Assembly: GCF_900142165.1 (NCBI RefSeq)
Contig: NZ_FQZY01000015.1
Location: 1 to 64,000 of the forward strand
Length of the DNA: 64,000 nt
DNA from: Hespellia stercorisuis DSM 15480
GTDB lineage: Bacteria; Bacillota; Clostridia; Lachnospirales; Lachnospiraceae
Reading direction: 5' to 3'
Shown here piece after piece: positions 25,179 to 31,847 of this stretch (positions are counted from its first letter, which is position 1; the number at the start of each line of letters is the position of its first letter). The translations under genes were made by a program, and so were the position numbers. The notes under the pieces were generated by a model, which saw nothing but the letters and a program-made list of their open reading frames with translations, searched no databases and was not told the origin of the DNA.

Positions 25179-25484
25179 TTAAAGCATCTCTAAGATTGCC
25201 TTCTTAGGTCTTGCCCCTGAAACTTTTGTTACAATCTTCCCATTCTTCATAACCACCAAAGTTGGAATACTCATAATACCAAATTTACTTGCCAGTTCTG
25301 GCTGCTCATCCACATTGATCTTTCCAACTTTGATATCAGGGCGTTCACTTGCTATCTCCTCTATGATAGGAGCCACCATACGACAAGGAGCACACCAAGG
25401 AGCCCAAAAGTCTAAAAGAACGGTTTTCTCGGAATCCATTATTTCATTCTGAAAATTATTTTTATTGATATTAATAGCAGACAT
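25179..25484 (-). CDS. Thioredoxin with WCAPC active site
   Basis: The 101-residue protein is a standard thioredoxin fold with active-site cysteines C31 and C34 in FWAPWCAPCRMV and the cis-proline loop in MSIPTLVV. The usual motif is WCGPC; alanine in second place changes redox tuning modestly and occurs in other bacterial thioredoxins. It is the first gene of the redox operon, downstream of a promoter region that shares a 17-bp motif with the ferredoxin promoter. Confidence 0.92.
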   Translation of the reverse strand: MSAININKNNFQNEIMDSEKTVLLDFWAPWCAPCRMVAPIIEEIASERPDIKVGKINVDEQPELASKFGIMSIPTLVVMKNGKIVTKVSGARPKKAILEML

Positions 25485-25545
25485 TTTACAGTCCTCCTTG
25501 TTTTTTCTTTTGTGGCTTTATTATAATCTGAAATTCATTTGTTTT

Positions 25546-25562
25546 CTGTGATATCATCACAT
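25546..25562. promoter_or_regulatory. Shared operator-like motif before the thioredoxin operon
   Basis: CTGTGATATCATCACAT differs from the copy at 20841-20857 at two pyrimidine positions only. Its arms TGTGAT/ATCACA form a short palindrome of CRP-box type but with narrower spacing than the classical TGTGA-N6-TCACA site. Confidence 0.55.
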
Positions 25563-25588
25563 TATTATCATGATTAATTTTTAACTAA

Positions 25589-25629
25589 TTTATTTTTTCA
25601 TCTTATGATCTGATGGCAGTCTCACTTCT
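25589..25629. repeat. 41-bp direct repeat, copy B (att-like)
   Basis: This is the 3' end and stop codon of the sigma-like gene, repeated at 19089-19129 with two synonymous differences. Together the copies bracket the 6.5-kb redox island. Confidence 0.8.
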
Positions 25630-26150
25630 CCGGTCCTTTTCTTCATAATCGAGTTCTGTGTCTCCATCTGTGTTGGAATATAATCGCTTTCCTGCAGAAA
25701 TGCACCTGCCGCCTCAGCATATGATTCATATCCAGCTGCTTTCATCCTCTTCAACATTTTTGCCAAAGCACTGTTCTTGTCTCTACTCACCTGACGTGTG
25801 CTGATGCCCAGTTCCTCTGCTGTTTCTTTAACCTGTTTTCCCATGATAAAATAATCGCTCACGATTTTCTTTTCTTTCTCTGTCAGATCGCTGAAGAGTT
25901 CTTTAAAGAAGATCTCAGTTGTAATATCCGATGCAATGTCACGTCCACTATCTGCGATAAAGTCTGTCGCACAACCGTTTTCTGATTCTAATCCACAAAA
26001 TAATACTGTATTATTTCTCTGATGCTGCTGATCAAACATATAATGTTCCTTATTATAAAAAATATTAAGAACTTCCAGCTCTTCTGCTGTAATATTAGCG
26101 TATTTCACCTTCTGATATCTGTCGTAAAATGTGTATTTTCTTTCTTCCAT
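25590..26150 (-). CDS. Sigma-70 region 4-like HTH protein
   Basis: The 186-residue protein has a C-terminal sigma-like HTH (LTEKEKKIVSDYFIMGKQVK, then ETAEELGISTRQVSRDKNSAL). It lacks clear region 2, so it is more likely a sigma-like regulator of the host element than a full sigma factor. An inverted repeat (CGATTTGTC...GACAAATCG) lies 12-50 bases upstream of the start. The last 41 bases form the repeat that recurs on the far side of the redox island. Confidence 0.75.
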   Translation of the reverse strand: MEERKYTFYDRYQKVKYANITAEELEVLNIFYNKEHYMFDQQHQRNNTVLFCGLESENGCATDFIADSGRDIASDITTEIFFKELFSDLTEKEKKIVSDYFIMGKQVKETAEELGISTRQVSRDKNSALAKMLKRMKAAGYESYAEAAGAFLQESDYIPTQMETQNSIMKKRTGEVRLPSDHKMKK

Positions 26151-26161
26151 GATTGTTTCTC

Positions 26162-26200
26162 CGATTTGTCGTTTTTGTTGATTTGATTTGTGACAAATCG
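26162..26200. promoter_or_regulatory. Inverted repeat before the sigma-like gene
   Basis: CGATTTGTC (26162-26170) and GACAAATCG (26192-26200) are perfect nine-base arms with a 21-base spacer, immediately upstream of the sigma-like start. This may be an operator. Confidence 0.5.
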
Positions 26201-26326
26201 AAAATCATGGATATCTGGCATAATGCCTGCCTCTTCCCTGCATCTTGATATGCTCTTCCTTTCCGGCATCTACCTGTTAAAAAGGAAGCTTTTTCAAATC
26301 TGCAACCTGTTTTTGGGTATAAAAAA

Positions 26327-26407
26327 AGGCCATGCCCTTCCGGGCACAGCCTGACGCCTTAAAATTTGAGAAAAGAAAAACCTCCGCAAACATTACGTCT
26401 GCGAAGG
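26327..26407 (-). terminator. Two tandem terminators after the ArpU-like gene
   Basis: On the minus strand a first hairpin (CCTTCGCA...TGCGGAGG, 26381-26407) is followed by TTTTTC. A second (AGGCTGTGCCC-GGAA-GGGCATGGCCT, 26327-26352) is followed by seven T residues. They insulate the sigma-like gene from upstream transcription. Confidence 0.75.
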
Positions 26408-26481
26408 TCTATTTCTCTCAGCATATCAATTCTAACATGCACGTATTTTCATTGTAATACCATTCACATGCCAGTTTACTG

Positions 26482-27024
26482 TCAGTTCACTGCCACTTTA
26501 CTTCCACTTTTCTTCCAGTTTATTTCCTCCATCTTATTCTGTATCTTTTCCGGACGTGTAAATGCCCAGAGCATTGTTGCATACAAACGGATTGCTTTCT
26601 TACGGTTTCGATAATAAGTAGTGCTTGGCATATCATCCAGCATCAGCATCACATCTTCATTGGTATTTCCTGCTTCAAAATATCTATATTTCAAAAGCCG
26701 ATAATACAGCTGTCCATTTTTTGGATAATCCCTCAAAGCTATCAGGGAATCTCTCATGATTTCCAGCAAACAGAGATTCATATCATTATTCAGAAGCTTT
26801 TCCTGGATTCTGCGTTTCTCTGCAGTCGCATCGAAATCTACCAGATCATATAACATTTCCTTCAGATGCTTCCCTTCCTCTGCATACATTTCATAATCTA
26901 TATCCACAAGGTTCTTCTCAATACGGAACATTACTTTAGTATACTGACTCAGCAATAATTCCGTATTCTTATAAGCATCCTCTGCCACTTCTTCCATATT
27001 GATAAACATATCCTGTATTCTCTG
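26482..27024 (-). CDS. ArpU-like mobile-element transcription regulator
   Basis: This 180-residue helical protein (MQRIQDMFINMEEVAEDAYK...LLKYRYFEAGNTNEDVMLML, then PSTTYYRNRKKAIRLYATML) has the sigma-like C-terminal HTH seen in ArpU/RinA-type phage and transposon activators. The ATG at 27024 is preceded by AAGGAGGACAATT, better than the longer frame from 27066. It probably activates genes of the surrounding element. Confidence 0.7.
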   Translation of the reverse strand, partial: QRIQDMFINMEEVAEDAYKNTELLLSQYTKVMFRIEKNLVDIDYEMYAEEGKHLKEMLYDLVDFDATAEKRRIQEKLLNNDMNLCLLEIMRDSLIALRDYPKNGQLYYRLLKYRYFEAGNTNEDVMLMLDDMPSTTYYRNRKKAIRLYATMLWAFTRPEKIQNKMEEINWKKSGSKVAVN

Positions 27025-27097
27025 CATAATTGTCCTCCTTCCCGACCGCTTCCGCAGCCAGACCAATCATTGTATTGTTTGTTCCATTCACAGTCTG

Positions 27098-27253
27098 TCA
27101 CTGTCCTAACATCTCTTCATGCAGATTCCGCAGAAATATCCGCTGTGGGATAGCTTCTATTTCTGGCTGATCGGCAACTGTATGATCTATTGAAAGCAAT
27201 CGGTTCTCACGGGAAAGGATGTATCCCCGACTGCTGATGTTCTCATCGAATAT
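27098..27253 (-). pseudogene. Short coding-like frame lacking a normal start
   Basis: Codons from 27253 to 27098 read as a plausible 51-residue peptide (IFDENISSRGYILSRENRLL...RIFLRNLHEEMLGQ). A GGAG lies seven bases before the first codon, but that codon is ATA and a TAG precedes it. Either the start was lost by a G-to-A change or the peptide is not made. It lies between the 79-residue protein and the ArpU-like gene on the same strand. No family recognised. Confidence 0.35.
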
Positions 27254-27263
27254 CTATCTCTCC

Positions 27264-27292
27264 AAAGGGGGCCCTGATTCAGGGCTCCCTTT
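27264..27292. terminator. GC-rich hairpin, terminator-like
   Basis: AAAGGGGGCCCTG-ATT-CAGGGCTCCCTTT forms a strong hairpin between the 79-residue gene and the short coding-like frame. T runs on either side are short, so termination is probable but not certain. Confidence 0.6.
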
Positions 27293-27302
27293 TAGGACGC
27301 CG

Positions 27303-27542
27303 TTATTTACGTTCCATAAACCATTTATAATTTTCTTCATAAGTCAGATGACAGATTTTTCCACCCACCTGACAGGTATAACGATATCCGGTTCCGCCAG
27401 CTTTTCGGCTGGCACAACGCTCCGGTTTTGAAACCTTATCAATCGCATACTTACGTCCATCTTCCCAGACAAACGCTGTAGGGATCAATTCTCCTTCCCG
27501 GCTGAATACTGCCAGGACATCTACATACACTTTAGCTGTCAT
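27303..27542 (-). CDS. Hypothetical protein next to the Y-family polymerase
   Basis: The 79-residue protein (MTAKVYVDVLAVFSREGELI...YRYTCQVGGKICHLTYEENY) has a compact beta-rich look and two cysteines. Its function is unknown. It starts 20 bases after the polymerase stop codon on the same strand, so it is probably co-transcribed from the LexA-controlled promoter and may take part in the SOS response. Confidence 0.65.
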   Translation of the reverse strand: MTAKVYVDVLAVFSREGELIPTAFVWEDGRKYAIDKVSKPERCASRKAGGTGYRYTCQVGGKICHLTYEENYKWFMERK

Positions 27543-27562
27543 TACAAAACACCTGCTCTCTC

Positions 27563-28807
27563 CTATCCATGAAAATATGCCTGTGGATGAACCGTATGTT
27601 CCTTAGCATTCAGCTGTGCCAGTATCTTATCCTGATACATAAATGCTCTCTGAATACTCTGATAGCCAAACCTTCCACGGATCTCATCTACCACCTGGTC
27701 CATCTTTTTGATTTTTTCTCTCTTCGTTTCATCCATAAATAAATCAAGCTGATACGGCATCTCTTCTGATACCAGATCACATCCTCGAACACCAAGACTA
27801 CGAATTGGATGTTCCCAATTATAGTTTTTCTGGAATAACTCAAATGCAGTTCTGGCAATTTCTTCTGTAAGATTACTTGCCCTGTCCAACTTGCACTGTC
27901 TCGTGAAATGATACAATCCATTATCCCGAATCGAGATTTCTACTGTCCTGCATTGAAAACCATTTTCACGAAGCCTGGCTCCTACACTTTCTGAAAGAGC
28001 CATCAAAATAATCTTCACGTCCAATTCACTAACAAGATCTCTTGGCGTTGTTGTACTGTTCCCGATAGACTTGATCGGTACTTTATATCCTTCTACCAAA
28101 ACTGGAGTTTCATCCCATCCATTTGCAAAGGTATGAAGTACCAATCCTATCTTTCCAAGATATGTTTCTAATATAGAAGGTTCTGCTCCTGCCAGATCTC
28201 CGATTGTACAAATACCTAGTTTCTTCATCGTCCGTTCAGTGCTTCTTCCGACCATGAGTAAATCACCTACTGGAAGTTTCCATGCAATATCCTTGTAATT
28301 GTCTTTGGAAAACTCTGTAATGGCATCCGGCTTTTTATAATCAGAACCGAGCTTTGCAAATATCTTATTCCAGGAAACACCAATACTTACGGTAACCCCC
28401 AGTTCATATTTAATCCGACTGCTGATCTCTTTTGCAATCTTCATTCCGTCTCCCTTGATAGAAGTACTGGCGGTCACATCCAGCCAGCTTTCATCAATCC
28501 CAAATGGTTCTCTCTGATCTGTGTATTCACTGTAAATCTCCTGTGCCATTCTGGAAAACCTCAAATAAAGATCCATGCGAGGCGGTACAAAGATTATTTC
28601 TGGGCAAACCTGTCTTGCCTGCCACAATGCCATGCCTGTTTTTACTCCGGCTCGCTTCGCAATATAGTTTGCAGTCAGCACAATTCCATGTCTTGCTTCC
28701 GGATCACCACCGACTGCCATCGGCTTCCCGGCAAGTTCTGGATGATGCAGCATCTCAACACTTGCGTAAAAGCAATTCATATCTGAATGAAGAATTGTCC
28801 TGCTCAT
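27563..28807 (-). CDS. Y-family translesion DNA polymerase (DinB/UmuC-like)
   Basis: The 414-residue protein has the catalytic palm motifs of Y-family polymerases: ILHSDMNCFYASVEML at the start and PFGIDESWLDVTAS with the DE pair. A helix-hairpin-helix follows (TIGDLAGAEPSILETYLGKI), then the little-finger domain. The sequence CFYASVEML places it with DinB/UvrX-type polymerases carried by Gram-positive mobile elements. The ATG at 28807 follows GGTAGGTGAATGTT; GTG at 28816 is the alternative. A LexA-type box lies about 95 bases upstream. Confidence 0.9.
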   Translation of the reverse strand: MSRTILHSDMNCFYASVEMLHHPELAGKPMAVGGDPEARHGIVLTANYIAKRAGVKTGMALWQARQVCPEIIFVPPRMDLYLRFSRMAQEIYSEYTDQREPFGIDESWLDVTASTSIKGDGMKIAKEISSRIKYELGVTVSIGVSWNKIFAKLGSDYKKPDAITEFSKDNYKDIAWKLPVGDLLMVGRSTERTMKKLGICTIGDLAGAEPSILETYLGKIGLVLHTFANGWDETPVLVEGYKVPIKSIGNSTTTPRDLVSELDVKIILMALSESVGARLRENGFQCRTVEISIRDNGLYHFTRQCKLDRASNLTEEIARTAFELFQKNYNWEHPIRSLGVRGCDLVSEEMPYQLDLFMDETKREKIKKMDQVVDEIRGRFGYQSIQRAFMYQDKILAQLNAKEHTVHPQAYFHG

Positions 28808-28866
28808 AACATTCACCTACCAGTCTTAAAAATCATAATAAAAGTTCTTTGCTTCATATTGACTTT

Positions 28867-28915
28867 GTGAAGTTTATAGATTATAATTTCTACTAACTTC
28901 ACGAACATTTGTTTG
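28867..28915. promoter_or_regulatory. LexA-type SOS box plus inverted repeat
   Basis: CGAACATTTGTTTG (28902-28915) matches the Gram-positive LexA consensus CGAAC-N4-GTTCG except for one base. It overlaps by one base an inverted repeat GTGAAGTT...AACTTCAC (28867-28902) that may bind the divergent XRE regulator. The site lies between the polymerase and the XRE-ImmA operon. Confidence 0.7.
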
Positions 28916-29001
28916 TATTTTATACGTGATAATGAACTCTGTCAATAGTTTTTATAAAGTTGATGAAGTTACGATTTCAAAAACTTGGAAAGGATCCCAC
29001 T

Positions 29002-29454
29002 ATGAATTTTTCAGACAAGATTAAATATCAACGAGAACAAAATCATCTGACACAAAAAGAACTTGCAGAACTGGTCGGCGTATCCCAGCGTGCGATCGCA
29101 GCTTATGAAAGTTCCGGCACCATCGCACGAATCTCTACTATGAGAAAGCTCGCTCATGCATTGAATGTCTCTTACGATTATTTGAAACATGATGAGATCA
29201 CAGATCCTTCTTACGGAATTGAAAAAATGGATTATATTGATGAAGTCAATGGACAGCTTGGTGAAAAAGGAGCCAGGGACATCAATGAGATTCTCGAAGC
29301 CAACCGTGCTCTTTTTGCTGGTGGCGAACTCGACGAAGAAGCAAAAGATGCTTTCTATCAGGCTGTAACCAAAGCATATCTTTCCTGTAAGATGGAAGCC
29401 AAAAAGACATTTGGACGGAAAAAGAAAAACACTGAAATGGAAAGTGATTCATAG
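29002..29454 (+). CDS. XRE regulator of an ImmR/ImmA-type pair
   Basis: The 150-residue protein has a Cro/CI HTH (KIKYQREQNHLTQKELAELV, then RAIAAYESSGTIA) and a C-terminal tail shared with the XRE protein at 18553-18939. The ATG at 29002 follows GGAAAGGATCCCACT. It precedes an ImmA/IrrE-type metalloprotease gene, the arrangement by which ICEBs1-like elements are derepressed when the protease cleaves the repressor. The neighbouring SOS box fits DNA-damage induction. Confidence 0.85.
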   Translation: MNFSDKIKYQREQNHLTQKELAELVGVSQRAIAAYESSGTIARISTMRKLAHALNVSYDYLKHDEITDPSYGIEKMDYIDEVNGQLGEKGARDINEILEANRALFAGGELDEEAKDAFYQAVTKAYLSCKMEAKKTFGRKKKNTEMESDS

Positions 29455-29531
29455 GTGTCCGTATTTTCGTACAGCACTTTTGCTACTCTATACTTGCAGC
29501 AAACTATCTTATGAAATATCGAGGTGTTTTT

Positions 29532-30086
29532 ATGAGTTCAAAATGTATAAGAGACACTGTTAATAAAGTAAAAGCAAAATATCAGGAAAGTGATCCGTAC
29601 CGCCTTGCAGCCGCTATGCATATTATTGTTAAAAAGCTTCCGCTTGGAACTGATCCAAACTGTTGCAAAGGCTTCTGTATGCGGGAATGTCGAAAGACCT
29701 GCATCGTCATTAACTGCGACCTACCGGAAATCATACAGCAGATTATCCTGATCCACGAGATCGGTCACGCACTCCTTCATCAGAAACCCCTTCAGATCAA
29801 GTGTTTTCATGATTTTGAATTATTCGATGGAGTGTCACAATGTGAATATGAAGCGAATTGCTTTGCCGCTGATTATCTTCTGGAAGATGAAGATGTCCTG
29901 GAGATGCTTAACGCTGATATGTCCTTTTTCCAGGCTGCCGCAGAACTGAAAGTTCCACCGGAACTTCTTGATTTCAAATTCCGAATGATGAAACGAAGCG
30001 GCGTTCAGATTGTAGATTCTCCGATTACTTCCAACAGTGACTTTTTAAAAGATATCCCTACTTCGGGAATAATAGAAAATTACTAA
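29532..30086 (+). CDS. ImmA/IrrE-family zinc metallopeptidase
   Basis: The 184-residue protein has the HEIGHALLH zinc motif and a downstream acidic region (CEYEANCFAADYLL) typical of COG2856 peptidases. Two cysteine-rich segments (NCCKGFCMRECRKTC) lie N-terminal to the motif and are unusual for the family, so they may bind a metal or sense redox state. The start at 29532 follows CGAGGTG. It probably cleaves the XRE repressor encoded just upstream. Confidence 0.88.
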   Translation: MSSKCIRDTVNKVKAKYQESDPYRLAAAMHIIVKKLPLGTDPNCCKGFCMRECRKTCIVINCDLPEIIQQIILIHEIGHALLHQKPLQIKCFHDFELFDGVSQCEYEANCFAADYLLEDEDVLEMLNADMSFFQAAAELKVPPELLDFKFRMMKRSGVQIVDSPITSNSDFLKDIPTSGIIENY

Positions 30087-30119
30087 ATATGCTATTTTTG
30101 AAAAAGGAGATTTTTGAAA

Positions 30120-30413
30120 ATGATCAACTTAAATAAACATAGAATAGACTTTGGAAAAGGGGATGTAGGCATTGGTGTCATCGGTAACACTACAGATTCC
30201 GCACAACTGGCATTTTATAATCAGAGTGCACGTCCCATCCATATACTCAAGAATCCAGATCAGAATCCTGGGTTCGAACCCATGGAATTTAAAGAAGAAC
30301 CTTTTATCATGAGCTTCTCCAATCCTGAAAGCATTGATGCAGTTATTTCAATTTTACAACGTGCCAAATATATTAATTTCACTTCCAAAAACGAACCGCA
30401 AAAAACAGAATAG
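30120..30413 (+). CDS. Hypothetical protein of the XRE-ImmA operon
   Basis: The 97-residue protein (MINLNKHRIDFGKGDVGIGV...PIHILKNPDQNPGFEPMEF) has no motif I recognise. AAAAAGGAGATTTTTGAAA precedes the ATG at 30120, 33 bases after the metallopeptidase stop codon, so it belongs to that operon. A hairpin shared with the convergent NUDIX gene follows. Confidence 0.65.
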   Translation: MINLNKHRIDFGKGDVGIGVIGNTTDSAQLAFYNQSARPIHILKNPDQNPGFEPMEFKEEPFIMSFSNPESIDAVISILQRAKYINFTSKNEPQKTE

Positions 30414-30435
30414 ATGAATGATGTATCTTATAAAG

Positions 30436-30471
30436 AATGGCTGTCTTTTCTCCAATGAGCAGGCAGCCATT
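30436..30471. terminator. Bidirectional terminator between convergent genes
   Basis: AATGGCTG...CAGCCATT with inner pairing lies between the stop codons of the plus-strand operon and the minus-strand NUDIX gene, followed by TTCTC on the plus strand. Confidence 0.6.
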
Positions 30472-30485
30472 TCTCATGTAATTCT

Positions 30486-31241
30486 TTAATACAAGTCTCC
30501 CACATATCCATCTGCTTCCAGATGCATATAGCACTCGTCCACCTTCTCTGATTCCAGAATCCGCAAAACGTGTTCCATACCTGTAGCAAGTTCTTTTGTT
30601 TTTAACTCTTCCAGCGGAATCCAATAAACTCTTCCTTCCTCAGAACTCTTTAATTCTCCGGTAAACTTATCCGCTTTATACAAGGTAATAACATAGTGCA
30701 CTCCGCTCTTATGCCAATGATATAATCCTCCAAGCTTCGGTGCTTCAACCGTAAGTCCTGTTTCTTCCCAGACTTCCCGAATCATAGATTTCTGAAAAAT
30801 CTCATTTGCTTCTACGTGACCGCCTGGAAAAGTTGTACCGGTATAGCTATCATTTACTTTATCCAGAGCCAGTACATTCCCTTTATGATCCTGAATCATA
30901 CACATATTCATAAAACAGACCTTCTCAATCTGACTCTCTTCTTTTTCATTCAGAGATTTTCTGACACGTTTGTTGATATCCGATCGTTTGGATTTATAAT
31001 GCTTGAAGACCTCTCCATACGGAATCCAGATTTCTGCATCTTCAATTTTTTCATAAACAGAATCCACCACTTCTTCCAGATGTTTGTCACTCGGAAAAGT
31101 ACATTTTTTCATATAATAATCTCTGGTTGCCTGAAACATCCATTCCGCAATCTTTTCTTTCTGCTTCATTTTTAACTGGGAATACTTCTTATTCGTTTGC
31201 AGTAATCTCCCATCTATCATCTTATGGTTTTTCCGTGACAT
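30486..31241 (-). CDS. NUDIX hydrolase with N-terminal helical extension
   Basis: The 251-residue protein has a C-terminal NUDIX domain with the box GGHVEANEIFQKSMIREVWEETGL split as G-x5-E-x7-REVWEETG. It is preceded by about 110 charged, mostly helical residues (WMFQATRDYYMKKCTFPSDK). The NUDIX part resembles MutT/8-oxo-dGTP-type pyrophosphatases (PGGHVE, LYHWHKSG), suggesting clean-up of damaged nucleotides. Proximity to the translesion polymerase fits but does not prove that role. Confidence 0.85.
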   Translation of the reverse strand: MSRKNHKMIDGRLLQTNKKYSQLKMKQKEKIAEWMFQATRDYYMKKCTFPSDKHLEEVVDSVYEKIEDAEIWIPYGEVFKHYKSKRSDINKRVRKSLNEKEESQIEKVCFMNMCMIQDHKGNVLALDKVNDSYTGTTFPGGHVEANEIFQKSMIREVWEETGLTVEAPKLGGLYHWHKSGVHYVITLYKADKFTGELKSSEEGRVYWIPLEELKTKELATGMEHVLRILESEKVDECYMHLEADGYVGDLY

Positions 31242-31416
31242 CGGTTTGACCTCTTTTCTTCTTTTTCATTCAGATTTTACTATACCACAGAATCATGCTT
31301 GCGTCATACTTCTGAGCTTCGATGTCCTCTTTTTCTTCTCTCAGTACCTTATTTATAGAGGGTTCTTTTTTAAGACTCTCTTCCGGAGGCTGTGCCACCG
31401 GTAAATAGCAAGGACA

Positions 31417-31472
31417 GGAAGTGTATATACACTTCCGGAAAACCAGCAATTTAGGGAACCCTGCCCTAAATT
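31417..31472. other. Candidate oriT upstream of mobC-relaxase
   Basis: A perfect 20-bp palindrome GGAAGTGTATATACACTTCC (31417-31436) is followed by AATTTAGGG...CCCTAAATT (31448-31472). Both lie within 110 bases of the mobC start, where transfer origins of MobC-relaxase modules usually sit. The rest of 31242-31520 shows no gene. Confidence 0.55.
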
Positions 31473-31523
31473 AAAAACACAGAAGTCACTACTTCGAAGA
31501 ACCAAAGAAAGGAGAATCTGCCT

Positions 31524-31847
31524 ATGGCAAAGAGAAAAAGAAATATACAGATTTTGTTTTGTGTTTCCCCAGAAGAAAAAAAGCTTATTCGTAGAAAGAT
31601 GATTGAATCAAAGACAAAAAATATGGGAGCTTATCTTCGTAAAATGGCAATCGACGGTTACATCGTCAACACCGATACCACTCCACTGAAGAAACAGTAT
31701 GAGGAAATGCATAAGATCGGTGTGAATATTAATCAGATTGCCAAAAAAGTAAACAGCACCGGTGATCTGTATCCGGAAGAAAAGCAAGAATTAAAAGAGA
31801 TGGTGAAAGAATTATGGCGTATCTTAAGATCTTCCCAATTAAAGTAA
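31524..31847 (+). CDS. mobC: MobC-family relaxosome protein
   Basis: The 107-residue protein begins with basic residues (MAKRKRNIQILFCVSPEEKK) and an RHH-like fold (SKTKNMGAYLRKMAIDGYI). The MobC signature segment HKIGVNINQIAKKVNSTG follows. It binds oriT DNA to help the relaxase. AAAGGAGAATCTGCCT precedes the ATG. Its last 34 bases overlap the relaxase gene. Confidence 0.88.
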   Translation: MAKRKRNIQILFCVSPEEKKLIRRKMIESKTKNMGAYLRKMAIDGYIVNTDTTPLKKQYEEMHKIGVNINQIAKKVNSTGDLYPEEKQELKEMVKELWRILRSSQLK

